Shown here piece by piece: positions 11,182 to 22,000 of a DNA stretch of 64,000 nt. Below the pieces are notes generated by a model. The model made no database searches and was not told the DNA's origin. It saw only the letters and a program-made list of their open reading frames with translations. Source of the stretch: Lichina pygmaea (Eukaryota > Ascomycota > Lichinomycetes > Lichinales > Lichinaceae); the NCBI GenBank assembly GCA_963422465.1, contig OY730169.1, forward strand, positions 2,046,001 through 2,110,000, in the 5' to 3' direction. Position 1 is the first letter of the stretch; each line of letters begins with the position of its first letter. Made by a program: the position numbers and the translations under genes.

Positions 11182-12495
11182 ATGCCGGCCGACTATCAAT
11201 CGATGGCGCGCGCTCTGTCGCTACCTGTCTCGCCTCCTCACACGCCAGTCGACCCTCGCCGGAGCAGCCGTCCTCCGTGGTCGTTGCACTCTCGATCCGA
11301 CTCGGCCACCAGTCGCAGCCGATTCCTCGTGGCAGGCTCGCTCAAGCGACAATGGATGGCGAATGCAGAGCTCGCCCACAGTCGCGCGCGCAAGCTCTTG
11401 GTCAAGCTGCCACTGTGGCAGAGAGTGGTCGGCGTGATCTTGTTGCTGTTGGGCGCTGTGGCCGGCGCGCTGGTCTTGATCTTTAACGAGCGCATATTCA
11501 CCTGGATCGAGCCCTTTGCGGATCGGTGGAGGGCGCTCCCGGCCGGGTGGCTGATCGTATGGTTCATGATATTCATCACGGCTTTTCCGCCAATGGTCGG
11601 ATTCTCCATCTCCTCGACCCTCGCCGGTTTTCTGTACGGGCTTCCTCAAGGGTGAGCTTATGCACTCCTTACAACCCAGTCTGTGCAGCTGCAAGTACCA
11701 TCCGCACTTCTGCCACGCTGTCGTTGACTTGTCGTTTCTCCAGCTGGTTCTTGTGTGCGTCGGCCACGGTTGTCGGAAGTCTCTGCTCCTTCATGCTCTC
11801 TCGCACCATCCTGTCGAGCTACGCCAACCGTCTCGTCGAGAAAGACAAGCGCTTTGCCGCCCTCGCCTTGACTCTCAAACACGACGGGCTGAAAGTGCTC
11901 GTTATGATTCGATTTTGCCCGCTGCCGTACTCGCTTTCGAACTGTGCGATGGCAGCCTTTCCGATCAATCCCCTGGTCTATGCTCTGGCGACGGCGATAG
12001 CAACGCCAAAGCTCTTCATCCATATCTTTGTTGGGGGCCGACTAGGTGATTTGGCCGAACGTGGAGGGAAGATGGACGCCGGGACCAAGGCGATCAACTA
12101 TGCAAGCATCGCCAGCAGCCTGATCGTCGGTGTCGCGGTGGGATGGTGGATATATCACAGGTGAGCTTTGTGCGTCTAGTGATGAGGAAGCTTTGATTTC
12201 TCATGCTCTGGATTACAGAACCATGGCTCGTGCGAGGCAGCTCGACGCTGAAGAGCGGGCGACCGGACGCGAGTCCGCTGGCCCGTATGACGACATTGTA
12301 GATTTTGAGGATGACCTGGAAGACAACAGACCGCTGCGGGACGGCTTCTTGGAAGATGACATCAGTCTGTTCGAGAATCGGTTGGACGACGAAGTGTACC
12401 AAGACGAGCCCGATCCTGGCAGGACCGACGTCTTCAGCGCTGGTGATAGGGATGCTAGCGAGGAAGCTGATGCTCGAGGTCGAGCGTCGAAGTGA
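11182..12495 (+). CDS. TVP38: Golgi membrane protein Tvp38 (SNARE-associated/DedA-like)
   Basis: Exons 11182-11651, 11744-12160 and 12219-12495 give 387 aa. The first in-frame ATG (11182) was chosen; upstream frame extension lacks an ATG. Cytosolic Ser/Pro/Arg-rich N-terminus; a first membrane helix ([19 protein letters not shown], about 84-102); a second around [17 protein letters not shown]. Then comes the SNARE-associated/VTT domain with [31 protein letters not shown] and [20 protein letters not shown] last helix ([13 protein letters not shown]) and an acidic tail follow. Tvp38 sits in late-Golgi vesicles; the VTT family is linked to lipid scrambling. Introns are 92 and 58 bp. Confidence 0.93.
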
Positions 12496-13056
12496 CGCTG
12501 ATGCACGTCTTGAGTCTATGGTTCTGCATCGCGTCGGTGGCGACTTGAAATCGGGGGCCGGTATACCCTTTGCCATGATGATGACGATTATCATAAACGG
12601 GAGTAGGTTGGGATAGATTTCTATATAGCAGGATTTTACCGTGTAGTGACGTCGTCACGCAATGCAGATGCATTTGCATATGTACATCTTTACGCTACGA
12701 AGCCGTCATCGCAACCTTTTCGAGGTTTTTTGAGGCTACAGTAGAAACAACCACCACGCGGCGCGCGCGTACGGAACAGTTCGTGCGATTCTAGCCGCAT
12801 CAACCTGGGAAGCCCCAGGGGCAGACTACATCAGATGCCGTCAAGATTCCCGTCCGACTAAGACCAAGCTGTGCTCTCCGGCCTTCAGACTCTAGGAGTG
12901 TGACCTGGCCCTTGCAGAAGCGCTGGAGCGATCTCTACGTGCCCCCTCGATATCGATCGGCGCCGCCAGAGCAGACCCCAAGCGAGCCCTGCTACAGCGT
13001 CGTTCCTACGTACCGTACGTAGCCCAGCCTCGTTCACAGACCTCGAACCTTCTATC
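12496..13056. other. Intergenic region Tvp38-Snx4
   Basis: This holds the 3' UTR of Tvp38 and the promoter of Snx4. A GTACCGTACGTAG cluster lies at about 13010-13022, just before the Snx4 ATG. Nothing else is recognised. Confidence 0.45.
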
Positions 13057-14616
13057 ATGGACAACGGCGAGTTCGACAGCATCATGTGGGGCAACGAAGG
13101 CGAGGCCAACGAAGCCGATACCAGGGCCGTCCGCGAGTCCGATGACGACGCCAATCGACGAGGTAGACGTTCGACACCGGGCAAACAGAGAGCCAACACG
13201 ACCAGTCCTCAGGCCGGACGCAACGCCGATGCTGTCGACCTCGCCGGACCAGGCGAAGGGCGGCTGGACTGCACCGTCAGCTCTCCGCAAAAGGAGAATG
13301 ATGGCACCAAAGACGCCTACGTCTCGTACTTGGTCACGACCCATGTGAGTAGGGTAGCTCGAGACTGCGCTGTGACTTTCTGGATATGCGCTTTGACTGA
13401 TGCTTGTCTGGCGCAGACCGATTTCCCCTCGTTCCAGAAGCCTGTATGCGCAGTCCGACGGCGGTTCACCGACTTTGTATTCCTCTACAAGGCACTGCAT
13501 CGAGACCACCCGGCCACGGCGGTGCCACCCCTGCCGGACAAGCACAAGCTGGAGTACGTTCGGGGCGACCGATTCGGGCCGGACTTTACCAACCGGCGAG
13601 CCTACTCGTTGAACCGCTTTCTTCGGCGGCTCACCTTGCATCCGGTGGTGCGCCGCAGCGCGATCCTCATCATCTTCCTCGAGAGCCAAGACTGGAACGC
13701 GCACATGCGACTTCGACCGCAGAGGTCCGGATCGACCTCGGATGCTAGCGGCGGCGGCGGCGTCTTTGACAACATCACCGACACCTTCTTGAATGCCTTC
13801 AGCAGGGTCCACAAGCCCGATCGACGGTTCATCGAGGTGCGTGAGCGGGCCGACAAGCTCGACGAGGACCTGAGCCATGTGGAGAAGGTGGTGGCGCGGG
13901 TGGCGCGCCGCGAGGGGGATCTCGAGACCGACTACCACGACCTCGCCCATCAGTTCCGGCGTCTGGTCCACCTCGAAGCCGGGCTCGAGCGGCCGCTACA
14001 TGGCTTTGCCGCGAGCGTCGAGAAGACGTCGCAGGGGATCCAGTCGCTTAAAGAGCAGACGGACCAGAACTACTTTGGCTCGCTGCGGGACATGGAGGCG
14101 TACATCACCGCGATCCGGTCCCTCCTGAAGGCGCGGGAGCAGAAGCAGCTCGACTTTGAGGCACTGAGCGAGTATCTCGCGAAGGCGGCGTCGGACCGAG
14201 ACATGCTGGCGTCGTCGTACCACAACAGCCACCACGCCGGGTCCGGAGCGAGCTTCTCGGGTCCGGGCGGGTTTATCCGGAGCAAGCTCGAGGACGTGCG
14301 CGGCGTGGACCACGAGCAAGCGCGGCGCGAGCGCATCCGCAAGCTCGAGCTGCGCATCGACGACCTCACGCGCGAGGTCGAGAACGCGAGGAAGGTCACG
14401 GAGGCCTTTGACGAGGAGGTCGTGCGAGAGGTGGCCGACTTTGAACGGATCAAGGCGCTCGAGTTTCAGCAGACGCTCGGCAACCTCGCGGACGGACACG
14501 TCGAATTCTACCAGAACACGATACGGGGCTGGGAGGCTTTCTTGAGGGAGATGGAAGATGGCGACGGCAACGTTTCTGGCGGTGGCACTGCCACAGCAGC
14601 CACCAGCGGCGCGTGA
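13057..14616 (+). CDS. SNX4: Sorting nexin 4 (PX-BAR; Atg24)
   Basis: Endosome-to-Golgi retrieval and selective-autophagy sorting nexin; the PX domain binds PI3P and the BAR domain dimerises. Exons 13057-13344 and 13417-14616 give 495 aa. The PX domain covers about 85-220 (YLVTTHTDFPSF, RRRFTDF with the lipid-binding Arg, PPLPDKH, RRAYSLNRFLRRL). The BAR region runs from about 250 to the end in long charged helices. The 72-bp intron (13345-13416, GTGAGT...GCGCAG) contains no stop and is a multiple of three. It is still called an intron because splicing restores the family sequence VTTHTDFP. The tail is Gly/Thr/Ala-rich. Confidence 0.93.
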   Translation: MDNGEFDSIMWGNEGEANEADTRAVRESDDDANRRGRRSTPGKQRANTTSPQAGRNADAVDLAGPGEGRLDCTVSSPQKENDGTKDAYVSYLVTTHVSRVARDCAVTFWICALTDACLAQTDFPSFQKPVCAVRRRFTDFVFLYKALHRDHPATAVPPLPDKHKLEYVRGDRFGPDFTNRRAYSLNRFLRRLTLHPVVRRSAILIIFLESQDWNAHMRLRPQRSGSTSDASGGGGVFDNITDTFLNAFSRVHKPDRRFIEVRERADKLDEDLSHVEKVVARVARREGDLETDYHDLAHQFRRLVHLEAGLERPLHGFAASVEKTSQGIQSLKEQTDQNYFGSLRDMEAYITAIRSLLKAREQKQLDFEALSEYLAKAASDRDMLASSYHNSHHAGSGASFSGPGGFIRSKLEDVRGVDHEQARRERIRKLELRIDDLTREVENARKVTEAFDEEVVREVADFERIKALEFQQTLGNLADGHVEFYQNTIRGWEAFLREMEDGDGNVSGGGTATAATSGA

Positions 14617-15240
14617 CGGCGGATAAGACCCTGCAGGACAGCAGTCCCTTCCCATCGTCTTTCGCTTTTCCCTCACTCATCTGCAGCACTGCGCCCCTAC
14701 ACGTTCACGTCCCCCCCCCCTTCTGCTCCCCCTTTTTTTTGGCAGAAAATTCAAACAGAACCATGCTGGCCACATGTTTTTCTTACTCCTAGATCTTCTC
14801 TTGACTTTCCCCTCCCTAAATATTGTTTCCCCCTTCTTGCGGTGGCATCACTTCCTCTCACTCGCGGCTCCGTTCTGTACGTACTGTACGCTACCAATGC
14901 ATGAGTATGAATGAGGAGAAACCCCATCAAGGCGTGTCGCATAGCGTCTCGCTCTGTGGCTGTGTTTTATATCCAAACCGTGCGCCCGTGCACGCCGTGG
15001 CCCTCCAGGCTCACGACCCATTCATCATCCATCTGCCATCTGCCCTACATTAAAGTAGCTCTATCAGCAGCTCTTACCACAACCCATATCACTCGAAGTA
15101 AAAAGTGGCGCTTATCACCGACAGTCCAAGGGACGAACATCGCTCTCCATTGGGGCTCACATACAGCTTTACGAGATCAACACTATCGTGCGTTTACCGC
15201 TGTTTGACGCCAAGGTTCAAAGGGAAAAGAATGTTCAGTC

Positions 15241-15273
<33 letters not shown>

Positions 15274-16062
15274 CTTTGTTTCTTGCCGATTGAGTTGGGA
15301 AGAGGAGGGAGAGGGAGTTTGGGGAGGAAGACGACAGTTGGCAAACATCTTTTCTCCGAGGTTTTGTGGTCTTGGCCATGTTGATGAAGAGTTCTTGTCA
15401 GTACTGAGTGTGGTATTGTAGCGAGCCTAGCTAAATCCCTAGGCATAGCTACGTCGAACTTGATCAAGACACCAACAACAACAAGAAAGATGGATGTGTT
15501 GCTTACAGTAAGTCTACTCGCTAGAGCTCCTGTCCTTTCAGATTTCCGCCTAGACCCAGCTGCTCAGCCAAATGATAGGCTGACCAGGCCGACCAGTTCT
15601 GAAGCCCGAGTCCTCTGTCCCTGACAAAGTGGTATTGTGCTCTGGGTGCGCTTCAAGAGTACACAGATGACATAATAGCGCATACGTCGGCTCTTAGTCT
15701 TAGCTGTTGCTGCGCTAGACACCTGCACAAGCTCTGTCACTAGATCTACTAGTCAGAAGTTTTTGCAGAAAACACGTCTTGAAGTTCCAGTCTTATGACA
15801 GAGCTTGAACCACTCAACGTCTTTGTTGTCTTTCCATATTTAAACTGGACACCCTATCACGATGTTGGACTACTTGCAAACATGCTCAATAAGCCATCGG
15901 CCAGTGTCTATCGATGTTCTCCGCCTTAGCTTGATAGAGCGGTCCATCATCCAGAATCTTCGGGGCTATTTCAGCTGCCTGAAGTCAACTATGAGATGTC
16001 GAGCTTTGTCTGGTCCGATGTATGTAACAGGTCTATTATTAAACTTAACTCAGCCAGGGCTA
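14617..16062. other. Intergenic region left of the pogo element
   Basis: The Snx4 3' UTR has C- and T-runs at about 14710-14742. A (TTG)10 microsatellite lies at 15241-15271. There is a GTACGTACTGTACG cluster at about 14877-14890. From about 15440 the DNA is AT-richer and shows no gene; it may be an older repeat into which the transposon landed. Confidence 0.4.
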
Positions 16063-16104
16063 CCGTAGTCGATCACGTGACGCTCGTTATCACCCAATGC
16101 TCGG
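16063..16104 (+). repeat. Left terminal inverted repeat of pogo element
   Basis: Starts CCGTAGTCGATCACGTGACG directly after the TA at 16061-16062. It matches the reverse complement of the right end at 41 of 42 positions and contains the palindrome CACGTG. Confidence 0.95.
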
Positions 16105-16138
16105 TATTTGTAGATTTTGACCTTTTTTTTATATCGCC

Positions 16139-18030
16139 ATGGAGAGGTCATACGACGACCGAATGAGTGATGCTCTTGCTGAGCTGGACCTAGCGGATCG
16201 AATCAACTATACGGAAACTGCTGTAAAGCATGATATCAGTCGTCATGCACTTTCTCGTCGCCACCAGGGGAAGAGCACCTCCCGAAAAGAAGTCAACTCC
16301 ACGATCATCAAAGCTCTCTCCGATAGCCAGGAAGCAGTTCTGGTAGAGCGTATCAGTGCTCTGAGCCTTAAGGGATGGCCAATGACACCTCAGGTTGTCC
16401 GAGACTTGGCAGAACGTATTGCCAGAAGACCTCTTGGGAAGTGCTGGACGCAACGCTTTGTGCAACGTCATTTGGACACTATTGAAAGTGTCTACCTGAA
16501 GCCTATAGATAAGAAGCGTAAATAGGCAGAATCTATAGCCCAAATCAAGGCTTTTTACCAGCTGGTATTACTATCCCCAGTATTATTGATGAATTCTTGC
16601 TAATCTTCATATAGCTAGATGACGCTATTGAGAAACACCATATCACAGCGGATAACATCTACAATGTTGACGAGAAAGGCTTCCTCATTGGCCAGGGGCA
16701 TGCCACACGACGAATTGTCAACAAGGAGGCACGGAAAGCTGGCAGGATTCTAGGTGTTAATCAAGATGGGAGTCGAGAGTTTGTGACTCTAGTTGCATGT
16801 GTTCGAGCAACTGGATCATATATCCCTCCAACTCTTATCTACCAAGGTCAATCTCATGACCTTCTTAATACCTGGGTGCAAGATCTGAACAATACTGAGG
16901 CATATTTTGCTGTCTCTGAGAAAGGGTGGACTAATAATGATCTAGGTCTGCAATGGTTGGAGAAAGTCTTCAACAAGTCTACCAGAACTCAGACAGGACG
17001 AAGCCGTCGTCGTCTTCTTATTGTTGATGGCTATTCTAGCCATGTTAATCTTCCTTTCCTTGAATACGCTGATGCAAATAGTATTATTATTCTTGTACTA
17101 CCTCCTCATACTACCCATCGATTACAGCCCCTTGATGTTGGTCTTTTCTCTCCCCTAGCACAACACTATTCCCAACAGCTTGATGTTGTGATGCGTAACA
17201 GCTTAGGCATTACATCTATCACAAAACACATCTTCTGGCCTATCTTCTACTCTGCGTGGCAAAAAAGCTTTACAACTGAGAATATTCAGTCAGCTTTTGA
17301 GGCTACTGGTATCTTTCCCCTGAATGCTTCTCGAGTACTTGATGTTCTTAATCCACCTTCTCATACACCTCAGAAACCTGCCCCTATCCGTGCTAAGACT
17401 CCTGTTACATTCAAATCTTTCCGTTATGCAATTCGAGCGCAGAAGAAAGCTACTTCCTCAGAAGGGCTTGAGCAGATCAGTGATGGCTTTGCAAAAGTTA
17501 TCACAGAGCGAGATCTCTATAAAGCTACAGTGGAACAGCTAACACAGGCTCTACTAATGGAGAAGAAGAAGAAACAGCAAGGAAAGCGGCTTAATCTGCT
17601 TGGAGAGGAGGATAATAAGCCTCAGATCTTCACTCCAACGAAAATCCAAGCTGCACTTGCAAGAAATGCTGAAAAGGAGCAGGAGGAGAAGCAGAAGAAG
17701 GAGGAGAAGGATAGGAAGAAGGGGGAGCGTACGCAAAAGTAATTGGAGAAGGAAGAGCAACAGACTGACCGAGAAATTGCTCGTCAAGTGGCAACAGAAG
17801 AGAAGGCCAAAAAAGCTGCAATTGTGAAAGCTAATAGGGAGGCCAAAAAGCAGGCAGCAGGAAAGGAGAAGGTCCAGGGAGGCTCAGAGACTGTTGAGGA
17901 GTCTTCTCCACCAAGCAAGGAAGCTCCTATCATTGAAGATGACGAAGATAAGTGGAGCTCTGAGGAGGAGGCTCCTAAACTGACTTCACGTGGTCGAGTC
18001 TTGAAGAAGCCATCACGCTTTGTACACTAG
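16139..18030 (+). pseudogene. Pogo-family transposase with two premature stops
   Basis: ATG at 16139. The N-terminal psq-type helix-turn-helix (RINYTETAVKHDISRHALSRR) is followed by a CENP-B-type HTH (GWPMTPQVVRDLAERI). A 50-bp intron (16565-16614, GTATTA...ATAG, with a GCTAAT branch site) joins the catalytic domain. Acidic residues are in VDEKGF (about 16673), LLIVDGYSSH (about 17028) and LQPLDVGLF (about 17135), spacing as in pogo. A Lys/Glu-rich tail ends at 18030. The frame is interrupted by TAG at 16523-16525 and TAA at 17740-17742. Both sit where Gln would fit, so each is explained by one C-to-T change at CpA, as in RIP. Apart from these the frame is open, so decay is slight. Confidence 0.9.
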
Positions 18031-18153
18031 ACTTCTATTGTTCACTATCTCTTCTATACATGCTATTCTATCATATATCCAAGTTTGAGATAGTCCCGAC
18101 AAATATCTATTAAGTTATTCAACTTTTCCTTGAGGGGGTGCTTGGTCGCTCAA

Positions 18154-18195
18154 CCGAGCGTTGGGTGATAACGAGCGTCACGTGATCGACTACGG
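18154..18195 (-). repeat. Right terminal inverted repeat of pogo element
   Basis: Ends with CGTGATCGACTACGG directly before the TA at 18196-18197. It is the reverse complement of the left repeat with one mismatch (T/C near the inner end). Confidence 0.95.
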
Positions 18196-19091
18196 TATAA
18201 AGTCAGGATAGTCATATCTGTAGCTTGCTCTTGGAGTTTAAAGCTATTGATGCTTATTGACTCTGCTAATGCCTGGACAGAAAGATCAGTTGGGAGTGCT
18301 GCAACTGTCCTGTCATCAACGACTCTAGACAACGAAGAGTGAATTTTCAGAATACAGTGTCTCTCACATCTTCGTCAGTGATCTGACAACAAGATAGTTT
18401 CCTGGTGATTGTTCACCTTGTCATGTATTCTGTTGTCGACCTGTAAACTTGGCCGCTTCCAACTCAAAGCTGTGTTTTCAAAGCAGGAAAACAATACAGG
18501 ATCACCAGCTGCCATGTTGTTGCACCTTTGCAGTAGTCCGTGACAGTCATGATCATTGGAGATCACCTGTTCAACACTTGTACATGGTATACACATGTAT
18601 CGTGCTTATCGTACTGGTACATTGGTTTTGATGTCTGATTGTCCAATGACGGTGACCAGAACAGCTAAGCAGCTGAGACTCAGGGGTTGACAGGGAAACT
18701 TCAGTTTGGTCACGTGTCGCTACCGTAGACCAGTCTTGATGAGTCATCATTCTATGGCTAAGCAAGCAGTGGGTGTGTCACAAGGGTACGTACCTTAGGC
18801 TCTAATTACCATATAACTGCAGTGCGATTCGAAAAGTCTCCCAAAATATGAAGTTGGAAGTGGAACCCCAACGAGCAGACTTGGAAACTATAGCTATAAA
18901 TAACGAAGATAGCTGTCTTTGAGGATATCCAGACCCTCTGAGAAGACAGAGAAAGAGAAGAGAGAGAGAGGCGCGATATAAGAAAATCACGACATCCCTC
19001 AAGTACAGAACGTTGAACAACGAAAAGCGCCATTCACTCCCCAAGATAATCTGCAGATGATTTCAACCTTCCGCAGTAGTCTTCAGACGGT
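18196..19091. other. Intergenic region right of the pogo element
   Basis: There is no supportable gene. The first part is AT-rich, like the left flank of the transposon. Past about 18800 it is likely the 3' UTR of the PhoD-like gene. Confidence 0.4.
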
Positions 19092-22000
19092 TTAGATGAA
19101 ATTCTGTTCGTGTCGCACCGTCTCCACGCCCACCGCCACCCGCGGGTCTTGACGTGGTGCTGCTCCAGCATGACGTCCGCCGCTGGTACCGATGGTGTAA
19201 CTGTCGCCTCGTGGTATCGATGCCGTTCTCTGCAAGGTGTCTCCGCCTCTTTGTATTGATGTTGTCCTCTGTAACGTAGCTCCATCTCCCGGATAACGAT
19301 ACTCGGCTGGGTTACTGACCGCCGGCAGCAACCTGTCTGCTGCTGCTGCTGCTGCTGCTGCGCCGTGGGGTCCTGGTGGAATATTGTCTCCGCATCCATC
19401 CCCACTGTCATCCTCGCCAGCGTTGCTCGGGTCGTATTCGTCGTGGTAGTAGTGCGACTGAAGTTGCGCTTGAGGCTGAGGCTGAGGTTGAGACATACTT
19501 CTTCTTCTATTACCCCAAGGAAACCAGCTTCGACGAGCCTGCCGTCTGTTCTCCTGTTCGTCAGCGCTGCGGTCAGCGCTGCGGTCAGCGCCCTGTAGTT
19601 CTGCGGCTTCCGCTTCGCTTTGCTCTCCGGAGTAGTCCCACAGTGCCGGAATCAGGAACCGATAGGGAACGGTGATCCCAGCAGGGTCTTTCTGGTTGAC
19701 TTCGGCGTTCAGCGTGACGTCAAGGCCTTCATCAAGATTGATAGGCCGCTGTTCTTTCGACCGTAGCGACGTCTCGCGTGCGCTTCTACCAGACAACAGG
19801 CCTGTGGTAAGTCGCTGCAAGGGGCCCGGGCGTTGCATTCGTTCGTCGCTGGTCTCAGGGCGCGAAATGGGCGGCGTCATCTGAGGGGGGAAATAGTCTT
19901 CGGCAGAATCGTTCGGGGGTACGGGACCCTCCGGAACGTAGCGGTTGGATCTAGGCGGAGCATCGCGACTGCCGTCTCGACGAGAGAGCCGGCGTAGAAG
20001 AATGCCCGGTTGGATTTCCTTCCGTGAGAGTGAGAATGTCCTCTTTGGTGGCCCTACAGACCGCGGCTGCGTTTCCGGTGACATCGAGTCCGACAACGGA
20101 GGCGTGTGAGGCGGCGTCGAAGACGGCCCGTACTCTTGGATCTGACACCAATTACGCCTAGGCAGCAGTCTCTTGTTGTTTCTGGGCTTGCCGTCGACAT
20201 CTTCTGTGAACAAGGGTATCATGTCTTCGTCAGTGTCCAGATCAAAGTGGTGGACCTTGTTGCGCCTGTTCAGCGCGTCCGCCAGCATATCGGCCGGCGG
20301 GGCGTTGGCCATAGGAGACGATACAACGTTGGGCATGTATCGGTGGTCCTGATCTTTGGGTATGTCGAGCTTTGGAGTTGAATACAGCTGGCCGATGGCG
20401 GCTAGGTGAACGTCCCCGCTGAAGAAACCAATCAGCCCTTAGACGTTAAACACATTCCGGAGGGTGCACACCTCAAAAAAGTCACGCGGACATTCTTCTC
20501 GTCTGCAAGCCCTTGCAGTTCCTGGACGAGCCAGCTCCTCTCCGACTTGTGATTTGAGGCCGTCCAGTGGTCCCCAAGATCGGCCAGGATCTCGCCTCCA
20601 CCGTCGAAACGATCTACGACGCTTCCAAGCATGCCAGAGCGTCTAAGAGCCTTCATGGGATCCATCAACCGAGAACCCGACCTGCGCCACAGCAACCGCG
20701 ACCAGTCAGCCGTGCACCCGTCGAAAGGAATTGGTAGCAGCAAGCCGGTTGCTCACATGTTTTCAAGCCAAACGAGACGTGGGTAGGCAATCGGTGCGCT
20801 TGAAAGAACTATGAGATGCCGTGTCTTGCCCTTGACTATCTCCCTCTCGCAGCGATCAAGAGCGAGGTTATACGTCTCCTCGCTTAGGATCTCGTTCCTC
20901 TTGGGTATGCCGTCAGTGGAGTTCCAGGGCTGTTGGGACTCATCTGCTTACAGTCCGTTCGGTTCTGCAATCCAGCGCGAGAAGAGCCACCTTCTTCCCC
21001 AACGACATGAAGATGTTCCGGCTGAGCTCGCTGACATATGGGCCCAGGTTCGCCCCAAGAATCCAGCTCGGCTCATCGGCCGACGTCTCTGACGTGAGGC
21101 TTTGATGCTGGAAGAGCATGTAGTATTTGAAGGCGACGGTACCAAGTCCCGCGAAGACAGGAGAACTCATCAAGCGATCCGCATACGATCCGAAGCCGTC
21201 GATAATGTCATGGTCGTCCCACATGTTAACCATAGGAATCTGAGAGTTGGCCATTCCAAAGAGCCCTTGCGAGAACCATTCCGAGTATTGCTCAAGATAG
21301 AATGCCTCGAGCTCGGCACTCATCTCGACGGTGAAATCGATGCCATGTTCGGCCTGTGGGTTCTTCATCATGTACCAGCTCTTGAACCGCTCGCACTGTC
21401 TCATGACCGCGTCGTTGTAGATCTGATTCCCGCCTCCGATCATGACATGAAACGGTCGATATTGGTGCGCACCGAGAACGTCTCGCCACAGCGGGTCAGG
21501 TCCACAGAGCCGACTGGGCTCGACGCGCAGACTGAATCCGTTACAGCTGTAGAACATGATGTTCATTGTCTCGCCTTTGGCAGGGACCCAGAAGCCAATC
21601 GCAGGGCCGGCATTGATCCGGTAGGCTATCCGGGCTTGTTGTGGGCCAAGCTCAACCTCGATCAGGAACCTCCAGAAGATCACCTCGTGCTCAGAGTGCA
21701 GACGAAACGCTTTCACGTCTTTACACTTTCCAAGCTTCTCTCCGTCGACAGCATGCATCCGATTGGTTCGCTGCGGCGGACGTTGTTGGCCACCGGCCCC
21801 GTTGCTTCTGGATGACGCGGCGCTCCGATCACCCCTTGGCTTCTCAAACAGGCCATTGTCGCCTTCGGAGTAAGACAGGTCTCTCTCTTCTTCGAGGCGG
21901 TCGACAGACTTGACGTGAACAACTTCGCCCGTCCTCGTCATCTTGGGAAGGCCAGCGATCGGATCTATATCTTCAGGCGACGGCTCACCGTCGTCGGTCT

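Larger units (their letters stand above)
16063..18195 (+). mobile_element. Pogo/Fot1-type DNA transposon, whole length
   Basis: The element is 2133 bp with 42-bp terminal inverted repeats (16063-16104 and 18154-18195) differing at one base. It is flanked by a TA duplication (16061-16062 and 18196-18197), the hallmark of Tc1/mariner-superfamily insertion. It carries one transposase gene with CENP-B-type DNA-binding and DDE domains. Ends and target duplication are intact and the TIRs nearly identical, so the insertion looks fairly recent. The transposase is interrupted by two stop codons. Confidence 0.95.

Noticed and set aside
13006-13971. 321-codon minus-strand open frame opposite SNX4
   Set aside because: Antisense shadow; PX and BAR motifs are on the plus strand and no domain is seen on the minus strand.
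19335-19362. CTG repeat tract as an independent regulatory repeat
   Set aside because: It encodes a poly-Ala run in the PhoD-like protein and needs no separate explanation.
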